This document shows positions 18,092 through 27,787 of a stretch of DNA of 64,000 nt, in pieces. This stretch comes from Qipengyuania_B sp965214525 (GTDB lineage: Bacteria; Pseudomonadota; Alphaproteobacteria; Sphingomonadales; Sphingomonadaceae). Each line of letters starts with the position of its first letter. Positions within the stretch are counted from its first letter, which is position 1. The stretch spans positions 1,426,001 to 1,490,000 of the forward strand of contig OZ243959.1 of the NCBI GenBank assembly GCA_965214525.1. The letters are read 5' to 3'. The notes under the pieces were generated by a model. That model worked only from the letters and a program-made list of their open reading frames with translations. It was not told where the DNA came from and made no database searches. The position numbers and the translations under genes are program-made.

Positions 18092-20230
18092 GTGATGACA
18101 GGAAGGGTGACGGGCCAGCGGGTAAGCCGAATAGCGGCATGGGCGATCCCGGTCGCATCGCTATCCAGTGCGACGGCGCCCTTGCACGCCCAATCCGTTG
18201 ACGAACCCCGGCTTGAAGCCGAGCGCGCTCCAGCAGACACGACCCTGGCGGACGGATTGGTGCCAAGCCGTGGCCGGCAGTTCGACCCTGCTTACTTCGA
18301 GCGGTATGCTCCGCGCAATGCGCTGGACATGGTGGTGCAGATCCCCGGCTTCACCATCTCGGACGGTAACGGGCAACGCGGGCTTGGCCAAGCCGACCAG
18401 AACGTGCTGGTGAACGCGAGGCGCTTCTCCAGCAAGTCTGACAGCTTGCGCGATCAACTCCGCCGGATTCCGGCCGCAGACGTGGTGCGCATCGAGGTCG
18501 TCGATGGGACCACGCTCGATATCCCTGGGTTGACGGGCGAGGTCGCCAACATCATCGTCACGAGCACCGGCGCTTCTGGACAGTTCCGCTACAATGCCGG
18601 GTTCCGTCCCTTCAATACCGAGGCACAGCTGTTCGGCGGCGAGGCATCGCTCAAGGGCAGCAGCGGGCGATTGGAATTCACCGTCGCTCTCAGCAATGAT
18701 AACAACCGGTTCGGAGCAGATGGACAGAACCTCATTCGCGACGCTGCCGGATCCATCATCGAAGTGCAGGACACAAACTTTTCCGGCGGGTTCGACAACC
18801 CCAAGCTGGCGACCAACTTCACCTACCGCTTTGCATCGGACGCCATCGCCAATCTTAACCTGAGCTACGGCGAGGACTTCTTCTTTCGGGACGACCCGGA
18901 AACCGGCGTCCGCATATCAGGGCCGCGCCGGCTGCGCCTTGCCAGAACGCGCGAAGACGGGCCAGAATACGAGATCGGTGGCGACCTCGAATTTGGCGTG
19001 GGGCCGGGGCGCTTGAAGGTGATCGGACTGGAACGGTTCGAACGCGATAATTTCACGAGTCAGGTAATTGACAGTTTCGACAATGGCCTCCTTCCTGTCG
19101 GCAGCCGGTTCGATCAGGTCAACGCGGCTGGCGAACGGATCGGCCGGTTCGAATATGGCTGGAGAATGTGGAACGCCGATTGGCAGCTTTCGGGCGAGGC
19201 AGCCTTCAACCGGCTCGACAGGGTGTCTGCGTTGTTCGATCTGGCTCCAGATGGCGGGTTTGTCGCGGTGCCGTTCCCGCGGGGGACGGGCGGCGTAACG
19301 GAGGATCGTTACGAAGCCAGCCTCTCGTTCAGCAGGCAATTGACCCCCACGCTCGGCTTTCAGGCAATCGTTGGCGGCGAATATTCGCAGTTGGAGCAAA
19401 CCGGTGTCGCCGCCAATTCGCGCAGCTTTCAGCGGCCCAAGGGTTCGGTTTCAATGGCCTGGACCCCTTCGAAAGACTTCAACGCCTCGCTGGAACTCGA
19501 ACGGCGGGTCGGGCAACTTTCGTTCGGCGACTTTCTGGCGAGCGTCGCACTTGACGACGACAATCAGAACGTCGGAAATCGCGAACTTGTGCCGTTCCAG
19601 GGTTGGGACGCGACGCTGGAACTCAACAAGACTTTCGGGCCTTGGGGTTCGGCCAAGCTCGAACTGAAACAGGGCTGGTTCACCGATTTCGTGGATTTCG
19701 TGCCGCTGGATGGCGGCGGCGAAGCGCGCGGCAATGTCGGCGACGCCGAACGGCTGGACCTGGAGTTTAGCGGCACGGTCAAGTTCGATCCCATCGGCTG
19801 GCGCGGCGCGCAACTGCAATTCGAGGCAGACCGGTTGTGGTCCTCTCTCGTCGACCCGTTCACCGGGACGAAGCGACAATTTTCTTCGCGAACCATCGAC
19901 GCGTTGCAGCTCGATTTCCGGCAGGATATTCCCAATACCAGCTGGGCCTACGGCAGCGGATTATTCACCTTCAACCCCTCTTCCTATTCCCGTTTGTTCG
20001 AGGTCGGGCGGGGATATGAAGGGCCGGTGTTCTTGAGCGTTTTTGCCGAACATAAGGACGTGCTGGGACTGACGGTGAACATCGAAGCCAACAACGTGCT
20101 GGGTGCGCGCGACGTGTTCGCCCGCACCGTTTTTGCAGGGCCGCGGCCCGATGCCGATATCCGCTTCACCGAACGGTTCAGTCGCCGGATCGGACCCACC
20201 TTCCGCCTGCGTATCTCCGGCAGCTTCTGA
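18092..20230 (+). CDS. TonB-dependent outer-membrane receptor
   Basis: A 712-residue outer-membrane receptor. It has a signal peptide (up to about LHAQS), a plug domain (NALDMVVQIPGFTISDGNG... NVLVNARRFSSKSD... VVRIEVVDGT) and a long beta-barrel ending in FRLRISGSF with the C-terminal phenylalanine. The plug is somewhat degenerate and lacks an obvious TonB box, so energy coupling is not certain. The stop overlaps the first possible ATG of the amidase (TGATG). That pairing suggests uptake of a compound whose amide bond is then cleaved in the periplasm. The actual ligand is unknown. Confidence 0.87.
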   Translation: MMTGRVTGQRVSRIAAWAIPVASLSSATAPLHAQSVDEPRLEAERAPADTTLADGLVPSRGRQFDPAYFERYAPRNALDMVVQIPGFTISDGNGQRGLGQADQNVLVNARRFSSKSDSLRDQLRRIPAADVVRIEVVDGTTLDIPGLTGEVANIIVTSTGASGQFRYNAGFRPFNTEAQLFGGEASLKGSSGRLEFTVALSNDNNRFGADGQNLIRDAAGSIIEVQDTNFSGGFDNPKLATNFTYRFASDAIANLNLSYGEDFFFRDDPETGVRISGPRRLRLARTREDGPEYEIGGDLEFGVGPGRLKVIGLERFERDNFTSQVIDSFDNGLLPVGSRFDQVNAAGERIGRFEYGWRMWNADWQLSGEAAFNRLDRVSALFDLAPDGGFVAVPFPRGTGGVTEDRYEASLSFSRQLTPTLGFQAIVGGEYSQLEQTGVAANSRSFQRPKGSVSMAWTPSKDFNASLELERRVGQLSFGDFLASVALDDDNQNVGNRELVPFQGWDATLELNKTFGPWGSAKLELKQGWFTDFVDFVPLDGGGEARGNVGDAERLDLEFSGTVKFDPIGWRGAQLQFEADRLWSSLVDPFTGTKRQFSSRTIDALQLDFRQDIPNTSWAYGSGLFTFNPSSYSRLFEVGRGYEGPVFLSVFAEHKDVLGLTVNIEANNVLGARDVFARTVFAGPRPDADIRFTERFSRRIGPTFRLRISGSF

Positions 20231-20274
20231 TGAAAGACTTGCTTGGCGGGGCCGCTCGCGGCAGACCCGCGTTC

Positions 20275-21829
20275 ATGCTCAACCGATTGTATCTCCTTCC
20301 TGCGGCAATCTTGGCGCTTGCAGGGTGCAGCGCGGCCTTGTCCGAACCGCGCGCTTTGCGAACCCCGCCCCCGGCGGACCAGATATCGCAGGAAACGCTG
20401 CTTGCGTTCGATCCGCCTGCCGATCCGGTAAGCGCCGTCGCCTATTACCAGAACCGCATAAACGCGCTGGACGATGCGGGACCGATGCTCAACGCAGTGA
20501 TCGCGCTCAATCCTGATGCCTCGCGCGAGGCGGCAAGCGCACGCGACCTGCCGCTGGGGGGTCGGGCGGTGCTGGTGAAGGACAATATCGAAACGCGCGA
20601 ATTGCCAACAACCGCGGGCTCGCTGGCGTTGAAGGACAACATCACGCGCCGGGATGCGCCGTTGATCGCCAATCTGCGCCGGGCGGGCGGCGTCGTGCTG
20701 GGTAAGACCAACCTTAGCGAATGGGCGAACATTCGCGACACCAATTCTACCAGCGGGTGGAGCGCAGTGGGCGGGCTCACCCGCAACCCCCACGCTATCG
20801 AGCGCAACACCTGCGGCTCGTCCTCAGGCAGCGGGGCGGCGGTTGCCGCAGGGTTTGCCTGGGCGGCCATCGGAACTGAGACGAACGGCTCCATAACGTG
20901 CCCTGCCAGCATCAACGGCATCGTAGGGTTCAAACCCTCGGTCGGCCTTGTCAGCCGTACGCATGTCGTGCCGATCAGCACCACGCAGGACACCGCCGGG
21001 CCGATGGCGCGCAGCGTGACAGATGCAGCCATGCTGCTCACCGCCATGGCGGGTAGCGATCCGGACGGACGCCGCCACCGTGGAGGCGGATGCGCGGATG
21101 AGCGATTTCGCTTCCGGCCTTCAAAGCGCAAACCTGCAAGGGGTGCGCATCGGAGTGCTGCGCGGTCAGGTCGGCGATCGGCAAGACCTGGCGGCGGTAT
21201 TCGATCAGGCGTTGACCGACATGGAGCGCGCGGGCGCGGTGCTGGTGGATATCGATTTCGAACCTGACAATCAGATGTATCGCGATAGCTTTACGGTGTT
21301 GCAGTTCGAGTTGCGCGAGGCGATCGGCAAATATTTGCAATCCCTTCCGGGTGAGAACCTGCCGCGCAGCCTTGCCGATCTTATCGCCTTCAACACCGCC
21401 CATGCGAACGAGGAAATGCGCTGGTTCGGGCAGGATATCTTCATCGATGCCGAAGCGAGTACCGACCGAGCCGCCTATGAAAAGGCGCGCGCCGACGCGG
21501 TCCGCATCGCCGGTGCCGAGACGATGGATCGCTTGCTGGCAGACAACGACGTGCAGTTCCTGGTGGTGCCCACGCGCGGGCCAGCCTGGGTAAGCGACCT
21601 GGTCAACGGTGATAACTTCAACGGCAGCGTCGGCTTTGGCAGCCCGGCTGCGATTGCCGGCTATCCACACCTCACCGTGCCTATGGGGGCCATAGAAGGG
21701 TTGCCCGTAGGCCTCAGCATCATGGGCGCTAAATGGAACGATCACGCGGTTCTCAAAGCAGGGGCGGCGTACGAACGGGCTCGTAGCGCCATGGTGCCGG
21801 AACCTTCCTTCGCGCGTTGGACCCCATGA
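20275..21829 (+). pseudogene. Amidase-signature lipoprotein, split by a one-base frameshift
   Basis: An amidase-signature-family hydrolase with a lipoprotein signal (LLPAAILALAGC). Catalytic residues are visible in the first part: lysine in VLVKDNIE, the cis-serine motif CGSSSGSGAAVAAG, and the nucleophile in TNGSITCPAS. After residue GSDP (about 21060) the frame is lost. It resumes one base later with TDAATVEADAR and continues to the normal family C-terminus (GSPAAIAGYPHLTVPMG). Removing one base around 21062-21068 restores a single open frame. The start is ATG 20275; an in-frame ATG at 20230 overlaps the upstream stop. This may be a true inactivation or a sequencing error; the rest is undamaged. 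Confidence 0.85.
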
Positions 21830-21858
21830 TTTCATAGTTATTCGTGGTTGAATAGGTC

Positions 21859-23253
21859 ATGTTCGAGTTCGAGCCACGCATCTTCCTCTTTGCCATGTTC
21901 GGCATGGGCATGATGTTGGCGGTTACCCTCGAAAAGTGGCTGACCGATCGGTGGATGTCGCTCCCCATCGTTTACGTCGGCTTAGGCTGGGCGATCTTCG
22001 CCCTCCCCCTCGATCTGCCGCACTTCAACCCGGCAATCGACGGGTTTGATGCCGTGACCCTTGAATACGTCACCGAATTTATCGTCATCGCCTCGCTGAT
22101 GGGAGCGGGCATCGCAATCGATCGGCCGGTAAGCTGGTCGAACTGGCGGCAGATTTGGCCATTGCTGGTTATCGCCATGCCTCTTACGATCGCTGGCGTC
22201 GCGCTGTTGGGCTGGTGGGCGCTCGGCCTGGCTCCTGCCAGCGCCATCCTGCTGGGTGCGGCGATGGCTCCTACCGACCCGGTGCTGGCGAGAAGCGTGC
22301 AAGTCGGGCCACCGGGCGAGAACAAACGCCATGATATCCGCTTCAGCCTGACGGTAGAGGCGGGCCTGAATGACGGGCTGGCCTTCCCGTTTACCTATCT
22401 CGCCATCGCAGCGGTCGGCATGACGGCGATCGGCAGCTGGACGCTAGAATGGTTTGCCGTCGATTTGCTTTGGCGCATTCTGGCGGGATGCATCGTTGGA
22501 TACGCGGTGGGCCGTGCCGGCGCGTGGTATGTGTTCGAACGGGGCCCTGCCGGAGAAGCCGAGCAGGCGGAAAAGGAGAGCGGGTCCGAGAAATACTCGA
22601 CGTCGGAAGGGCTGATCGTGCTTGGCACTTTGCTGTTAGCTTATGGCGTGGCGGAACTGGTGCAGGGTTATGGCTTCCTTGCGGTGTTTGTCGGAGCGGT
22701 AACCGCTCGGCAGCAGGAGAACCGCAGCCGTTATCACAAGATGACCCACCATTTCATCGATCAGATCGAGAAGATCGTGCTGGTCGCGGTATTGCTGGCC
22801 TTCGGTGCCATGCTGGCAAGCGGCGTGCTGATCAATCTTACCTTGGAAGGGGCGTTGGTCGGCCTGGCGCTAATCTTCCTGATCCGTCCGATTGCGGGGT
22901 TGATCGCGGAATCCCGCTCGCCGCTGCCTTGGCCGGGCAAATTCGCGGTCGCATTCCTGGGCATTCGCGGGATGGGTTCGATCTATTACCTCGCTTACGG
23001 CCAGAATAGCGAAGATTTCGCCGATATCGGCCAGTTATGGTCCGTCGCAAGTTTTACCATCCTGGTATCGATCATCGTTCACGGCATATCCTCCGCCGGC
23101 CTCATTCGCTTTATCGAAAAGAAGGGCCATCACCTCCACCTAGGAACACAAGAGGGTGAATTGGAGGTTGAGTCCGAGGAAAGCCGTCAAAACGACGCCC
23201 GTGGGGAGCGCCCCGAAGGCGTCGCCTTCAGTTCTGCTAAACCCGGAGAATAG
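21859..23253 (+). CDS. Cation:proton antiporter, CPA1 (NhaP-like)
   Basis: A 464-residue inner-membrane Na+(K+)/H+ antiporter. It has about twelve hydrophobic helices and the CPA1 core motifs AAMAPTDPVLA (helix 5) and EAGLNDGLAFP (helix 6, ND motif for electroneutral exchange). The late helices include IRPIAGLIAESRS and FLGIRGMGSIYYLAYG. The C-terminal tail of about 60 residues is cytosolic and acidic (EGELEVESEESRQNDARGE). It stands alone 29 bases after the amidase and is convergent with tig. It is a second sodium/proton antiporter in this window besides nhaA. Confidence 0.93.
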   Translation: MFEFEPRIFLFAMFGMGMMLAVTLEKWLTDRWMSLPIVYVGLGWAIFALPLDLPHFNPAIDGFDAVTLEYVTEFIVIASLMGAGIAIDRPVSWSNWRQIWPLLVIAMPLTIAGVALLGWWALGLAPASAILLGAAMAPTDPVLARSVQVGPPGENKRHDIRFSLTVEAGLNDGLAFPFTYLAIAAVGMTAIGSWTLEWFAVDLLWRILAGCIVGYAVGRAGAWYVFERGPAGEAEQAEKESGSEKYSTSEGLIVLGTLLLAYGVAELVQGYGFLAVFVGAVTARQQENRSRYHKMTHHFIDQIEKIVLVAVLLAFGAMLASGVLINLTLEGALVGLALIFLIRPIAGLIAESRSPLPWPGKFAVAFLGIRGMGSIYYLAYGQNSEDFADIGQLWSVASFTILVSIIVHGISSAGLIRFIEKKGHHLHLGTQEGELEVESEESRQNDARGERPEGVAFSSAKPGE

Positions 23254-23299
23254 CCCGTTTCCCCCGCTGTGGCCTTGCAGGCCTTAGCCTCGCCGAAAG

Positions 23300-24913
23300 C
23301 TACGCCTCTTTGGTGGCCCTCTTTTTGGCAGAAGGCTTCTTGGCCGCCGGTTTCTTCGCGGCCTTCGGCGCCGAACCGGCAGAAGTCTTGTCTAACTTGT
23401 CGGCCGTATCGGATCCCTTCTTCGCAGGCGCTTTCTTTGCCGGAGCCTGCTTGGGCGCAGCAGCGGCATCGTCCTTCGTGCCGGACTCGTCGGTAGCAGA
23501 CTTCTCTGCGGTTTTCGCCGTTGACTTCATCGTCGCCGGTTTCTTCGCATTCGGTTTCGTGGCTTCCGGCGCCGGCGTTTCGTTCTCTTCTGCTTCGATC
23601 GCGGCCTCGAGCTCTTCGCGGGTCACTTCGCGATCGCTGATCGCGGCTTTGCCAAACAGGAAATCGACGACCTTGTCCTCGTATAGGGGCGCACGCAGCT
23701 GCGCAGCCGCCATCGGCTCGTTCTGTACGTATTCGAGAAACTTCTGACGGTCTTCCTGCCGATACTGTTGCGCAGCCTGCTGCATCAGCATCGACATTTC
23801 CTGCTGGCTGACCTGAATATCGTTCTTCTGGCCGATCGCCGACAGCAGCAGCCCCAACCGCACCCGCCGCACGGCGATGGACCTGTAATCGTCCTTCTCC
23901 GCCTCGATCTCCTGCATCGCCGCCTCGGCATCGTCCGATCGTGCGGCTTCCTGCTGCAATTGCGTCCAGATCTGCTGGAATTCGGCGTCGACCATTCCCT
24001 CTGGCACATCAAAATCATGATCGGCTGCCAACTTGTCGAGCAGTTGACGCTTCATCTGGGTGCGAGTGAGCTGACCGGTTTCCTGCTCCAATTGCTGCCG
24101 CAGGATATCGCGCAACTTGCCAAGATCGTCCAATCCCAGCGACTTGGCGAAGGCATCGTCGACCTTTGTTTCGTCTTCCATCCTGACTGAACGCACCGTC
24201 ACATCAAACTCGGCCTGCTTGCCCTTGAGGTTGGCAGCCGGATATTCGTCCGGGAACGTGACCGAAATGGTCTTTTTGTCGCCCGCCTTCACGCCGATGA
24301 GCTGCTCCTCGAAACCCGGAATGAACTGGCCCGACCCCAGAACCAGCGGAGTGTCGGTGCCCTTGCCCCCCTCGAATTCCTCGCCATCGACCCGGCCGAC
24401 GAAATCGACGCTGAGCTGATCGCCTTCGGCAGCCTTGCGGGTCTTGGGCGCATCCTTGTAGCTTTTGTTCTGGCCGGCGATCCGCGCAAGCGCCTCGTCG
24501 ACCTGTTCGTCGGCCACGGGAACGGTCAGCCGCTCGAGTTCCAGCCCCTCAACCTCCGGAGCCTCCACTTCCGGCAGGACTTCCAGCTCGACGGAAATCT
24601 CCGCATCGTCGCCCTGCTTGTAACTGTCGCCCAGCGCGATCTTGGGCTGCATGGCTGGACGGATCTGCTTTTCCTGCATCAGCTTGTCCACCGACGAGCG
24701 GACGGTATCGTTGACTACCTGCGCGTGCAGTTGTTCGCCGTGCATCTTGCGCACCAAATTGCCGGGCACCTTGCCCGGGCGGAAACCGGGCATGCGCACT
24801 TGCGGAGCGATCTTCTTCACTTCGTTATCGATTTGCGCTTCGATGTCCTTGGCTGGGATGGTCAGCAGATAGCCGCGCTTCAAACCGGCATTGGTGATTT
24901 CCTTGGTGTCCAT
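23300..24913 (-). CDS. tig: Trigger factor with a long lysine/alanine-rich tail
   Basis: Ribosome-bound chaperone and peptidyl-prolyl isomerase. The 537 residues include the ribosome-binding domain with its signature loop (MPGFRPGKVP), the FKBP-like domain (GDQLSVDFVGRVDGEEFEGG, LGSGQFIPGFEEQLIGVKAGD) and the helical chaperone domain. After about residue 440 comes an unusual tail of about 96 residues made of KKPA/KKAPAKK-type repeats, like histone H1 or other nucleic-acid-binding tails, not seen in E. coli Tig. The start is at ATG 24913 (MDTKEITNAGLKRG). The frame is open upstream through the tRNA gene but is not coding there. Confidence 0.95.
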   Translation of the reverse strand: MDTKEITNAGLKRGYLLTIPAKDIEAQIDNEVKKIAPQVRMPGFRPGKVPGNLVRKMHGEQLHAQVVNDTVRSSVDKLMQEKQIRPAMQPKIALGDSYKQGDDAEISVELEVLPEVEAPEVEGLELERLTVPVADEQVDEALARIAGQNKSYKDAPKTRKAAEGDQLSVDFVGRVDGEEFEGGKGTDTPLVLGSGQFIPGFEEQLIGVKAGDKKTISVTFPDEYPAANLKGKQAEFDVTVRSVRMEDETKVDDAFAKSLGLDDLGKLRDILRQQLEQETGQLTRTQMKRQLLDKLAADHDFDVPEGMVDAEFQQIWTQLQQEAARSDDAEAAMQEIEAEKDDYRSIAVRRVRLGLLLSAIGQKNDIQVSQQEMSMLMQQAAQQYRQEDRQKFLEYVQNEPMAAAQLRAPLYEDKVVDFLFGKAAISDREVTREELEAAIEAEENETPAPEATKPNAKKPATMKSTAKTAEKSATDESGTKDDAAAAPKQAPAKKAPAKKGSDTADKLDKTSAGSAPKAAKKPAAKKPSAKKRATKEA

Positions 24914-24969
24914 GATACGAAATTCAGCCTCTTGATACATCTGTTCTTGACGAAAAGCTTCGGCGGTCA

Positions 24970-25054
24970 TGGTGCGGGCGAAGGGACTCGAACCCCCACA
25001 TCTCACGATACTGGTACCTAAAACCAGCGCGTCTACCAATTCCGCCACGCCCGC
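24970..25054 (-). tRNA. tRNA-Leu (anticodon UAG)
   Basis: Read on the minus strand, this is an 85-nt class II tRNA with acceptor stem GCGGGCG/CGCCCGC, discriminator A and encoded CCA. The anticodon stem-loop is CTGGT-TTTAGGT-ACCAG, giving anticodon UAG. The long variable arm and GGTTCGAGTCC T-loop fit tRNA-Leu. It lies between tig and the DUF3297 gene. Confidence 0.97.
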
Positions 25055-25205
25055 ATAGCCGAACGAGGCCAAGGGCGAAATCGCCCGCCTCGTATGGCAT
25101 GCGCCTCTATAAGCCTGCAGGAAAAAGGGCAAGCGGCAACCGCGATCCGGCGCTGGCCTGCACCCTGATGTCTTGCAGCGAGACGATGGCGTGATATGGC
25201 AGGCC

Positions 25206-25511
25206 ATGAGCGATACACCTGAACCAGACGCTGCGCCGGCGAACCCCGACACTCCGCCCGATCACCTCTGCGTCAATCCGCGCAGCGAGCATTTCGATGC
25301 CGACAAGCTGCAACGCGGCATCGGCATCCGCTTCAAGGGCAAGCAGCGCACGGACGTGGAAGAGTATTGCGTATCAAAGGGTTGGATCAGGGTGCAGGCT
25401 GGCAAGACAGTCGATCGAAAGGGCAATCCCCTTACCCTGAAACTGAACGGTCCGGTCGAAGCCTGGTATGAAGACCTGGGCGAAGATGCACCGACGAGAA
25501 AGGCGGGCTAG
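25206..25511 (+). CDS. DUF3297 family protein
   Basis: A 101-residue cytosolic protein of the DUF3297 family, of unknown function. The conserved core is present: HFDADKLQRGIGIRFKGK, VEEYCVSKGWIRV, and AGKTVDRKGNPLTLKLNGPVEAWYEDL. The N-terminal 20 residues are proline-rich and variable. ATG 25206 (MSDTPEP) is the family-like start; an upstream in-frame start at 25173 would reach towards the tRNA. It lies 47 bases before der on the same strand, perhaps in one operon. Confidence 0.87.
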   Translation: MSDTPEPDAAPANPDTPPDHLCVNPRSEHFDADKLQRGIGIRFKGKQRTDVEEYCVSKGWIRVQAGKTVDRKGNPLTLKLNGPVEAWYEDLGEDAPTRKAG

Positions 25512-25558
25512 GCGCGCTTGCTCCCCCTGCAACGAAAGTGCGGGCGCCACCCCAATTC

Positions 25559-26941
25559 GTGAAACCACAAGTCATCATCATCGGACGTCCCAACGTGGGC
25601 AAGTCCACGCTATTCAACCGTCTGGTCGGCAAACGGCTCGCGCTGGTTGATGACCAGCCCGGTGTCACGCGCGACCGGCGGCTGGGTGACGGCGAGATTG
25701 CCAACCTGCAGTTCACCATCGTGGATACCGCCGGGTGGGAGGACGATGATGCGGACAGTCTGCCAGGCCGAATGCGCGCGCAGACGGAGATAAGCCTGGC
25801 CGGAGCCGATGCAGTGCTGTTCGTGACCGATGCACGGACTGGTCTGACCCCGTTGGATCTGGAGATCGCCCGGTGGCTGCGCACGCAGCACGTGCCGGTC
25901 GTGCCCGTCGTCAACAAGGCGGAAGGGCGTCAAGGGGAATCCGGCGTGTTGGAAGCGTATTCGCTGGGTCTTGGCGATCCGGTCGCGCTTTCCGCCGAAC
26001 ATGGCGAGGGGATTGCCGATCTGTTCGAAGCGCTCTGGCCGACAATCGGAGACGGAGGCGAGAGCACCCCGACCAGTCGCCAAGCCGCCGGGGAAGATGA
26101 CGATGAAGAGTCCGGCCCCCTGAAATTGGCCATAGTCGGACGTCCCAACGCAGGCAAATCCACCCTCATCAACCAGCTGCTGCAGGAAAACCGCCTGCTA
26201 ACCGGGCCGGAAGCGGGCATTACAAGAGACTCGATCGCCATCGATTGGCGCTGGACCGATCCCAAATCGGGCGAGCAGCGGGATATCCGACTGATTGATA
26301 CCGCCGGGATGCGCAAGCGTGCGGCGGTAACGGAGAAGCTGGAGCGGCTTTCGGTCGCCGACGCTCGGCGCGCGATTGATTTTGCCGAAGTGGTCGTGCT
26401 GCTGCTCGATGCGACGCGCGGGCTGGAGCATCAGGATCTGAAGATCGCCGCCCATGTGCTGGAAGAAGGGCGGGCGCTGATCGTCGCGATCAACAAGTGG
26501 GATGTAGCCCAGGAACCAAGCGCGCTGTTCAACGGAATTCGCCAGGCCTTGAACGAAGGGCTGGCGCAGGTGCGCGGCGTTCCCCTGTTTGCGGTCAGCG
26601 CCATCACCGGCAAGGGCCTCGATACGATGCTCGCCGCGGCATTCGAGATACGCGAAAGCTGGTCGAAGCGGGTGTCCACCGCAGCATTGAACCGCTGGTT
26701 CGACGATGCGCTGGAGACCAACCCCCCGCCGGCGCCCAAGGGCAAACGCATCAAGTTGCGCTATATCACGCAGGTCGGCACCCGCCCGCCGCGTTTCGTC
26801 GTGTTCGGTACGCGGCTCGACATGCTGCCCAAAAGTTACGAGCGATACCTCGTCAACAGCATCCGGCGCGAATTAGGGTTCGACGCGGTGCCGGTTCGCG
26901 TCACGCTGAAAGCTCCCAAGAACCCCTATGCGCCCGAATGA
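25559..26941 (+). CDS. der: Ribosome biogenesis GTPase Der (EngA)
   Basis: Essential GTPase with two tandem G domains that assists 50S subunit assembly. In the 460 residues, G domain 1 shows GRPNVGKST (about 9-17), the DTAGWEDD switch and NKAE. G domain 2 shows GRPNAGKSTLINQLL, DTAGMRKR and NKWD. A C-terminal KH-like domain ends in NPYAPE. The usual family N-terminus corresponds to GTG 25559 (MKPQVIIIGRP); GTG 25538 would add seven residues. No strong ribosome-binding site precedes either, so translation may depend on the upstream gene. Confidence 0.95.
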   Translation: MKPQVIIIGRPNVGKSTLFNRLVGKRLALVDDQPGVTRDRRLGDGEIANLQFTIVDTAGWEDDDADSLPGRMRAQTEISLAGADAVLFVTDARTGLTPLDLEIARWLRTQHVPVVPVVNKAEGRQGESGVLEAYSLGLGDPVALSAEHGEGIADLFEALWPTIGDGGESTPTSRQAAGEDDDEESGPLKLAIVGRPNAGKSTLINQLLQENRLLTGPEAGITRDSIAIDWRWTDPKSGEQRDIRLIDTAGMRKRAAVTEKLERLSVADARRAIDFAEVVVLLLDATRGLEHQDLKIAAHVLEEGRALIVAINKWDVAQEPSALFNGIRQALNEGLAQVRGVPLFAVSAITGKGLDTMLAAAFEIRESWSKRVSTAALNRWFDDALETNPPPAPKGKRIKLRYITQVGTRPPRFVVFGTRLDMLPKSYERYLVNSIRRELGFDAVPVRVTLKAPKNPYAPE

Positions 26942-26998
26942 TCAGTCCTGCTGGCCTTCACCGGCGATATCATCGAACAGACAAGCAGCACCGCGCGC

Positions 26999-27451
26999 GT
27001 GCAGGAAATCGTACAGCTCTCGGTTGCACCGGTATTCCTGCTTGCCGCCATCGGAGCCTTGCTGAACGTGATGACGACCCGGCTGTTCTGGATCAACGCG
27101 CGAGTGGAACGTATCGAGGAACTTCGCGAAACGGGGAAGACAAGCCGGTTTGCCGAGGAATTGCCCGACCTCAAGCGTCGGCGAACGTATGCCCAGGGGG
27201 CTGTCACGTTGAGCACAGCCGCGGCTTTGACCATCTGCCTGGTCGTCGTGTTGCTGTTCGTCAGCGCCTTTATTCGCCCGCAAATCGGTACGATCGTTGC
27301 AGGAGCCTGGATATTGACGATGGTTTTCCTGTTCGTCGGCCTAGCCCTGTTCGTCCTGGAAACGCGATTGGGGACGAGCGCCGTTGCCGAACGGCGTCGC
27401 AGGTCACGCCAGATCGTGCAGCGTCAGGCGAGCATACGCGAGAAAACCTGA
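26999..27451 (+). CDS. DUF2721 family membrane protein
   Basis: A membrane protein of about 150 residues of the DUF2721 family, with three hydrophobic helices (SVAPVFLLAAIGALLNVM, ALTICLVVVLLFVSAFI, WILTMVFLFVGLALFVL) separated by a charged loop (RVERIEELRETGKT). GTG 26999 is the first accepted start, but the same frame stays open back to the der stop at 26939 (...FTGDIIEQTSSTAR). That stretch looks family-like, so translation may begin at a non-standard codon such as CTG close to the der stop. The function is unknown. Confidence 0.75.
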   Translation: MQEIVQLSVAPVFLLAAIGALLNVMTTRLFWINARVERIEELRETGKTSRFAEELPDLKRRRTYAQGAVTLSTAAALTICLVVVLLFVSAFIRPQIGTIVAGAWILTMVFLFVGLALFVLETRLGTSAVAERRRRSRQIVQRQASIREKT

Positions 27452-27586
27452 CCGCAGCTTAAATGACTGCATTGGCGGCTGGCAGTGCTTTACATGTTAT
27501 GAAGGAATTGTTCTTACACCGGCGTTGTCGAAACCGGGACGGTGGCGCATCGCAACACCTCCCACCGGATGCGCAGGAGGCGCACG

Positions 27587-27787
27587 ATGACATCGTTCTT
27601 GAAGGGGGTGTTTCCCGCGGGATTGCTGACCTGGCTGGTAAGCCTGTTCATCGGCACGGCCGGCTCGCAGGGCGGCGTGCTGTATATCCGCTACATGCAC
27701 GTTTACGAACAAAGCTTCTACTGGTCCTGGCCGCTCTTCTTCGCCGGCACGGCCCTCGCTTGGTTCATTTTCATATTGATGGATTGA
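27587..27787 (+). CDS. Small hypothetical membrane protein, 66 residues
   Basis: A small protein with two hydrophobic segments (FPAGLLTWLVSLFIGTA and WPLFFAGTALAWFIFIL). A perfect AGGAGG ribosome-binding site sits 6 bases before ATG 27587, strong support that it is translated from there and not from the upstream in-frame ATG at 27542. No family recognised. The 3' end overlaps the end of the convergent DUF418 gene by 17 bases. Confidence 0.65.
   Translation: MTSFLKGVFPAGLLTWLVSLFIGTAGSQGGVLYIRYMHVYEQSFYWSWPLFFAGTALAWFIFILMD

Noticed and set aside
24914..25252. Extension of trigger factor upstream through the tRNA-Leu gene
   Set aside because: The family N-terminus matches ATG 24913, and a tRNA occupies the extension.
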